This document shows positions 61,317 to 64,000 of a DNA stretch of 64,000 bases, piece after piece (position 1 is the stretch's first letter; the number at the start of each line of letters is the position of its first letter). The DNA comes from Photobacterium sp. Ph5. GTDB taxonomy: Bacteria; Pseudomonadota; Gammaproteobacteria; Enterobacterales; Vibrionaceae. Under the pieces are notes generated by a model that saw only the letters and a list, made by a program, of their open reading frames with translations, searched no databases and had not been told where the DNA came from. The translations under genes were made by a program, and so were the position numbers. The stretch is taken from the NCBI RefSeq assembly GCF_022129445.1, contig NZ_JADQAQ010000013.1:1-64000 (forward strand), read 5' to 3'.

Positions 61317-61350
61317 AAAACGCCAGCGAGATGCTGGCGTTTTATTTTTT
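61317..61350. terminator. bidirectional terminator ung / DUF3545 gene
   Basis: AAAACGCCAGC and GCTGGCGTTTT form an 11-bp stem followed by ATTTTTTG. The A tract on the other side lets it serve the convergent small gene. Confidence 0.88.
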
Positions 61351-61366
61351 GTTTAGGTTAATTAGA

Positions 61367-61549
61367 TTAAAAGTCGAATTCATCCGCATCATAACTGCCG
61401 CACATATCCATGTCCTGAAGCTCGCGGCGAAGTCGTTGACGATCTTTTAAGGCTTCAATTTCACGCCATTTACGTTTCTCTGGTTTTGCTCGAGAGCGAC
61501 GAGAAACGGTATCTGTTGTGAACATATCATCAAATGCAAAGCTATCCAT
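61367..61549 (-). CDS. DUF3545 family small protein
   Basis: The 60-residue protein is highly charged, with the family-like core KRKWREIEALKDRQRLRREL (about 26-45) that is predicted as one long helix, and acidic ends. AGGAAGAGG precedes the ATG by 6 bases and a terminator follows. The function is unknown. The family assignment rests on memory of Vibrio sequences at this locus beside ung. Confidence 0.82.
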   Translation of the reverse strand: MDSFAFDDMFTTDTVSRRSRAKPEKRKWREIEALKDRQRLRRELQDMDMCGSYDADEFDF

Positions 61550-61994
61550 AAAGCACCTCTTCCTATGATATAGCTAAATATAAGCTACAAGGTCATTAAT
61601 TATCACACTATGGGGTAGAGTAAAATTGAAGTGTTTCTCATTTGTTGCTTAAAGATGAAATTTTTATGTGCGAAAAGTCAAATATATCCTTTTTATGACC
61701 GAAAACGTAAGGAAATGACTCGCAGTAAGGTGTTTTTTATGTTTGGATTTAGTCAGTGTATTTTAGAGATTTACTTTAAAAATATACCCTTAGTGTATTT
61801 CATGTGATAATAACGGAACTATTAGTGATATATCTCATAATAATGTATGTGCATTAGCAGAAAAGAATATATCGACGTGAAATTGCTTTGTGTTGTTGCT
61901 AAATCGTTAATGGTTTAGTTTTCGCTAGTGAAATGGATACCACATTCATTGTCATTATTTATTCGATACACGCGGCGTTGTAGAAGGAACTCAT
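61550..61994. other. AT-rich spacer before the symporter gene
   Basis: These 445 bases hold the promoter of the DUF3545 gene (minus) and that of the symporter (plus). I see no clear operator, stem-loop or convincing small gene. A 22-codon frame at 61739-61807 has a passable ribosome site but no other support. Confidence 0.45.
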
Positions 61995-63422
61995 TTGTCC
62001 AGCCAAATTAACTTTTTAAATGACTTACTCTGGGGCTCAGTATTAATTTATTTACTGATAGGAGTCGGTATTTATTTTACCTATCGTTTGAGCTTTATCC
62101 AGTTCCGTCATTTTGGACATATGTTTAAGGTAATGAAAAACAGCCGAAAATCAGATAGTGCTGGAATTTCTTCCTTCCAAGCATTATGTACGAGCTTAGC
62201 GGCTAGAGTTGGCACAGGTAATATGGCGGGAGTGGCTGTTGCATTAACCTTGGGTGGCCCAGGTGCAATTTTTTGGATGTGGTTAATTGCTATGCTTGGC
62301 ATGGCAACTGCCTTTGCAGAAAGCGCATTAGCTCAGTTGTATAAAACCCGTGATGATGATGGTAATTATCGTGGTGGTCCCGCGTATTATATGGAAAAAG
62401 GATTAGGCATGCGCTGGATGGGCGTGATGTTCTCGGTCTTTTTGATTATTGCTTTTGGTTTAGTGTTTAACTCGGTTCAAGCTAATTCTATAAGTCAGGC
62501 TGCTCATGTGGCTTTTGGTTGGTCACCGATATATGTTGGTATTGGGCTTGTAATAATGACTGGCGTCATCATTTTTGGTGGTTTACGTACTATAGCAAGA
62601 ACCGCGGAAATTTTAGTTCCTGCCATGGCATTATGTTATCTGTTGCTTGCCCTTTATATTATGGCGATCAACATTGAAAAATTGCCTGATATTATCATGA
62701 TGATTTTTCGCAGTGCTTTTGGTTTAGAAGAAGCGGCATCGGGTGCATTGGGGTATACCATTGCGCAAGGAATGATTAATGGATTAAAGCGTGGTTTATT
62801 TTCGAATGAAGCCGGCATGGGATCGGCACCGAATGCGGCAGCATCTGCAACACCTTATCCGCCTCATCCAGCTTCGCAGGGGTATGTGCAAATGCTCGGT
62901 GTGTTTATGGATACAATGGTGATCTGTTCATCCACTGTCGCGATTATTCTGATGTCAGGCGAATATGTTCCCCATAGTGAAGTGACAGGGATTGAGCTAA
63001 CTCAGCGCGCCTTGAGCTCACAAGTCGGTGACTGGGGCTCTGTGTTTATTGCGATTGCAATTTTCTTCTTTGCGTTTACATCGCTCGTTGCTAATTATTC
63101 CTATGCTGAAACCAACCTTATTTTTCTTGAGCATAACCATAAAATCGGATTGAATATTTTTCGTGTTGTGGTGCTCTTTATGGTGATGTTTGGAGCGTTA
63201 GCAGATCTTCCAACGGTATGGGCAATGGCCGATGTATCAATGGGAATGATGGCACTGATTAACTTAGTCGCGATTGTTTTACTGTCAGGCACTGTGGTGA
63301 AGTTGGCCACTGATTACAATAAACAGTTATCGCTGGGTAAGGTACCGACGTTTGATAGTAATGATTATCCAGAGCTACATGCACAACTGGAAGAAGGGAT
63401 CTGGGATAAGCAGAAATCCTAA
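61995..63422 (+). CDS. Na+/alanine symporter (AGCS family)
   Basis: The 475-residue protein has about eleven spans and the AGCS signature region GTGNMAGVAVALTLGGPGAIFWMWLIAMLGMATAFAES (given here only as the positions about 74-111). Further family segments are RGGPAYYMEKGLG and NGLKRGLFSNEAGMGSAPNA. It would import alanine or glycine with sodium. The start is TTG, preceded by AAGGAA at 5 bases. The first in-frame ATG is more than 40 codons in and would lose the first span. It ends at a terminator. Confidence 0.92.
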   Translation: MSSQINFLNDLLWGSVLIYLLIGVGIYFTYRLSFIQFRHFGHMFKVMKNSRKSDSAGISSFQALCTSLAARVGTGNMAGVAVALTLGGPGAIFWMWLIAMLGMATAFAESALAQLYKTRDDDGNYRGGPAYYMEKGLGMRWMGVMFSVFLIIAFGLVFNSVQANSISQAAHVAFGWSPIYVGIGLVIMTGVIIFGGLRTIARTAEILVPAMALCYLLLALYIMAINIEKLPDIIMMIFRSAFGLEEAASGALGYTIAQGMINGLKRGLFSNEAGMGSAPNAAASATPYPPHPASQGYVQMLGVFMDTMVICSSTVAIILMSGEYVPHSEVTGIELTQRALSSQVGDWGSVFIAIAIFFFAFTSLVANYSYAETNLIFLEHNHKIGLNIFRVVVLFMVMFGALADLPTVWAMADVSMGMMALINLVAIVLLSGTVVKLATDYNKQLSLGKVPTFDSNDYPELHAQLEEGIWDKQKS

Positions 63423-63452
63423 TTATTGTTAAAGCCTATTATTGAAATAACT

Positions 63453-63485
63453 AAAGCCACCTAGTTTCTAAGTGGCTTTTTTATT
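63453..63485 (+). terminator. terminator after the symporter gene
   Basis: AAAGCCAC and GTGGCTTTTTT pair, with TAG and CTA adding inner pairs. It lies about 30 bases after the stop codon. Confidence 0.85.
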
Positions 63486-63531
63486 GTTTAGTGGTAGTCT
63501 TTTTGAGTCAGACTTTAAAGGAAAAAGCCTT

Positions 63532-64000
63532 ATGTTAATTGTGGTTTCCCCCGCTAAAACCCTTGATTATGAATCGCCATTGGCAACATCAACATTTACC
63601 TTACCAGAGCTTACGGATCATTCTGCTGAACTGATTGATGTATGTCGTGAACTTACGCCAATGGATATTGCAAGCTTGATGAAAGTAAGCGATAAAATTG
63701 CAGGTTTGAATGCTGCTCGTTTTACCGAGTGGCAGCCACAATTTACGCAAGACAATGCTCGTCAGGCAATATTGGCTTTTAAAGGTGATGTGTATACTGG
63801 TCTTGCAGCTGAAACCATGACAGAAGAACAGTTTGCTTATGCTCAACAACATTTACGTATGCTTTCTGGTTTATATGGTTTGTTGCGTCCATTAGATTTG
63901 ATGCAACCTTACCGCTTAGAGATGGGCACGAAATTGGCGAACCCTCGCGGTACTAACCTGTATCAATTTTGGGGTGATATCATTACCAATAAATTAAACC
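63532..64000 (+). CDS. yaaA: peroxide stress protein YaaA, 3' end outside the window
   Basis: The open frame from the ATG at 63532 runs off the window end after 156 codons; the full protein should be near 257 residues. It begins [19 protein letters not shown], then has [25 protein letters not shown] and [22 protein letters not shown], all typical of YaaA (DUF328). The E. coli protein lowers free iron and protects DNA under peroxide stress. AAAGGAAA precedes the start. Confidence 0.95.
   Translation, partial: MLIVVSPAKTLDYESPLATSTFTLPELTDHSAELIDVCRELTPMDIASLMKVSDKIAGLNAARFTEWQPQFTQDNARQAILAFKGDVYTGLAAETMTEEQFAYAQQHLRMLSGLYGLLRPLDLMQPYRLEMGTKLANPRGTNLYQFWGDIITNKLN

Noticed and set aside
61739-61807. 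22-codon frame in the spacer before the symporter
   Set aside because: There is a passable ribosome site, but no terminator, no promoter signal and no recognisable peptide; such frames are frequent by chance in AT-rich DNA.

Overview
The window comes from a marine gammaproteobacterium of the Vibrionaceae, most likely a Photobacterium. The evidence is the complete Vibrio-type chitobiose (chb) operon with its sensor ChiS, the pairing of two different glutamate synthase operons, the convergent arcB/arcA pair, the thrABC-grcA-nfo-ung block, and many closely related tRNA-Asp-like sequences at the left edge. Base composition is even (roughly 40-45 percent GC in genes, AT-rich spacers). There is no transposase, integrase, CRISPR array or phage gene. 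This is essentially core chromosome.

Layout. 1-250: the 3' half of a tRNA-Asp gene and a degenerate second copy, each followed by a terminator. 395-781: a small membrane protein. 1023-19587, all on the minus strand: the chitin disaccharide system. ChiS (16201-19587) is the membrane sensor and regulator. The operon then runs from the periplasmic chitooligosaccharide-binding protein through a Dpp/Opp-type ABC transporter (two permeases, two ATPases), a family 9 exo-glucosaminidase, an amino-sugar kinase, a family 20 hexosaminidase and a chitobiose phosphorylase to a phosphohexomutase. Imported disaccharide is therefore split in the cytoplasm either by hydrolysis plus kinase or by phosphorolysis plus mutase, both giving hexosamine 6-phosphates. 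The spacer upstream of the operon carries a CRP-like site and three AACGTTAA octamers, and an 11-mer in it recurs upstream of chiS.

19886-29454: housekeeping genes rsmC, an AI-2E/PerM permease, hemL, clcA, erpA, an M23 endopeptidase, a second-type tyrS and a dedA gene. Between perM and hemL there is an easily missed 35-codon gene (22256-22363) for a Cys-rich single-span peptide, with a good Fur-box-like operator over its promoter. 29508-32789: a minus-strand cluster mtnN-cbiB-btuF-TRIC channel. 32952-45234: two complete but dissimilar gltBD operons back to back. 45885-53718: yhcC, arcB, arcA (with a consensus FNR box about 280 bp upstream), an RraA-like gene, a small outer-membrane-type protein and aceK, separated from aceBA. 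53930-58850: thrL attenuator and thrABC. 58990-64000: grcA (FNR-type promoter), nfo (with a perfect 22-bp palindrome upstream), ung, a DUF3545 gene, an Na+/alanine symporter starting at TTG, and the 5' part of yaaA.

From memory of V. cholerae, 1023-28622 corresponds to the VC0611-VC0631 neighbourhood and 29508-64000 to about VC2382 down to VC2355, so two blocks that are far apart there are joined here near 29.5 kb. Coordinates of starts were chosen by ribosome binding sites and family length; several differ from the longest open frame.
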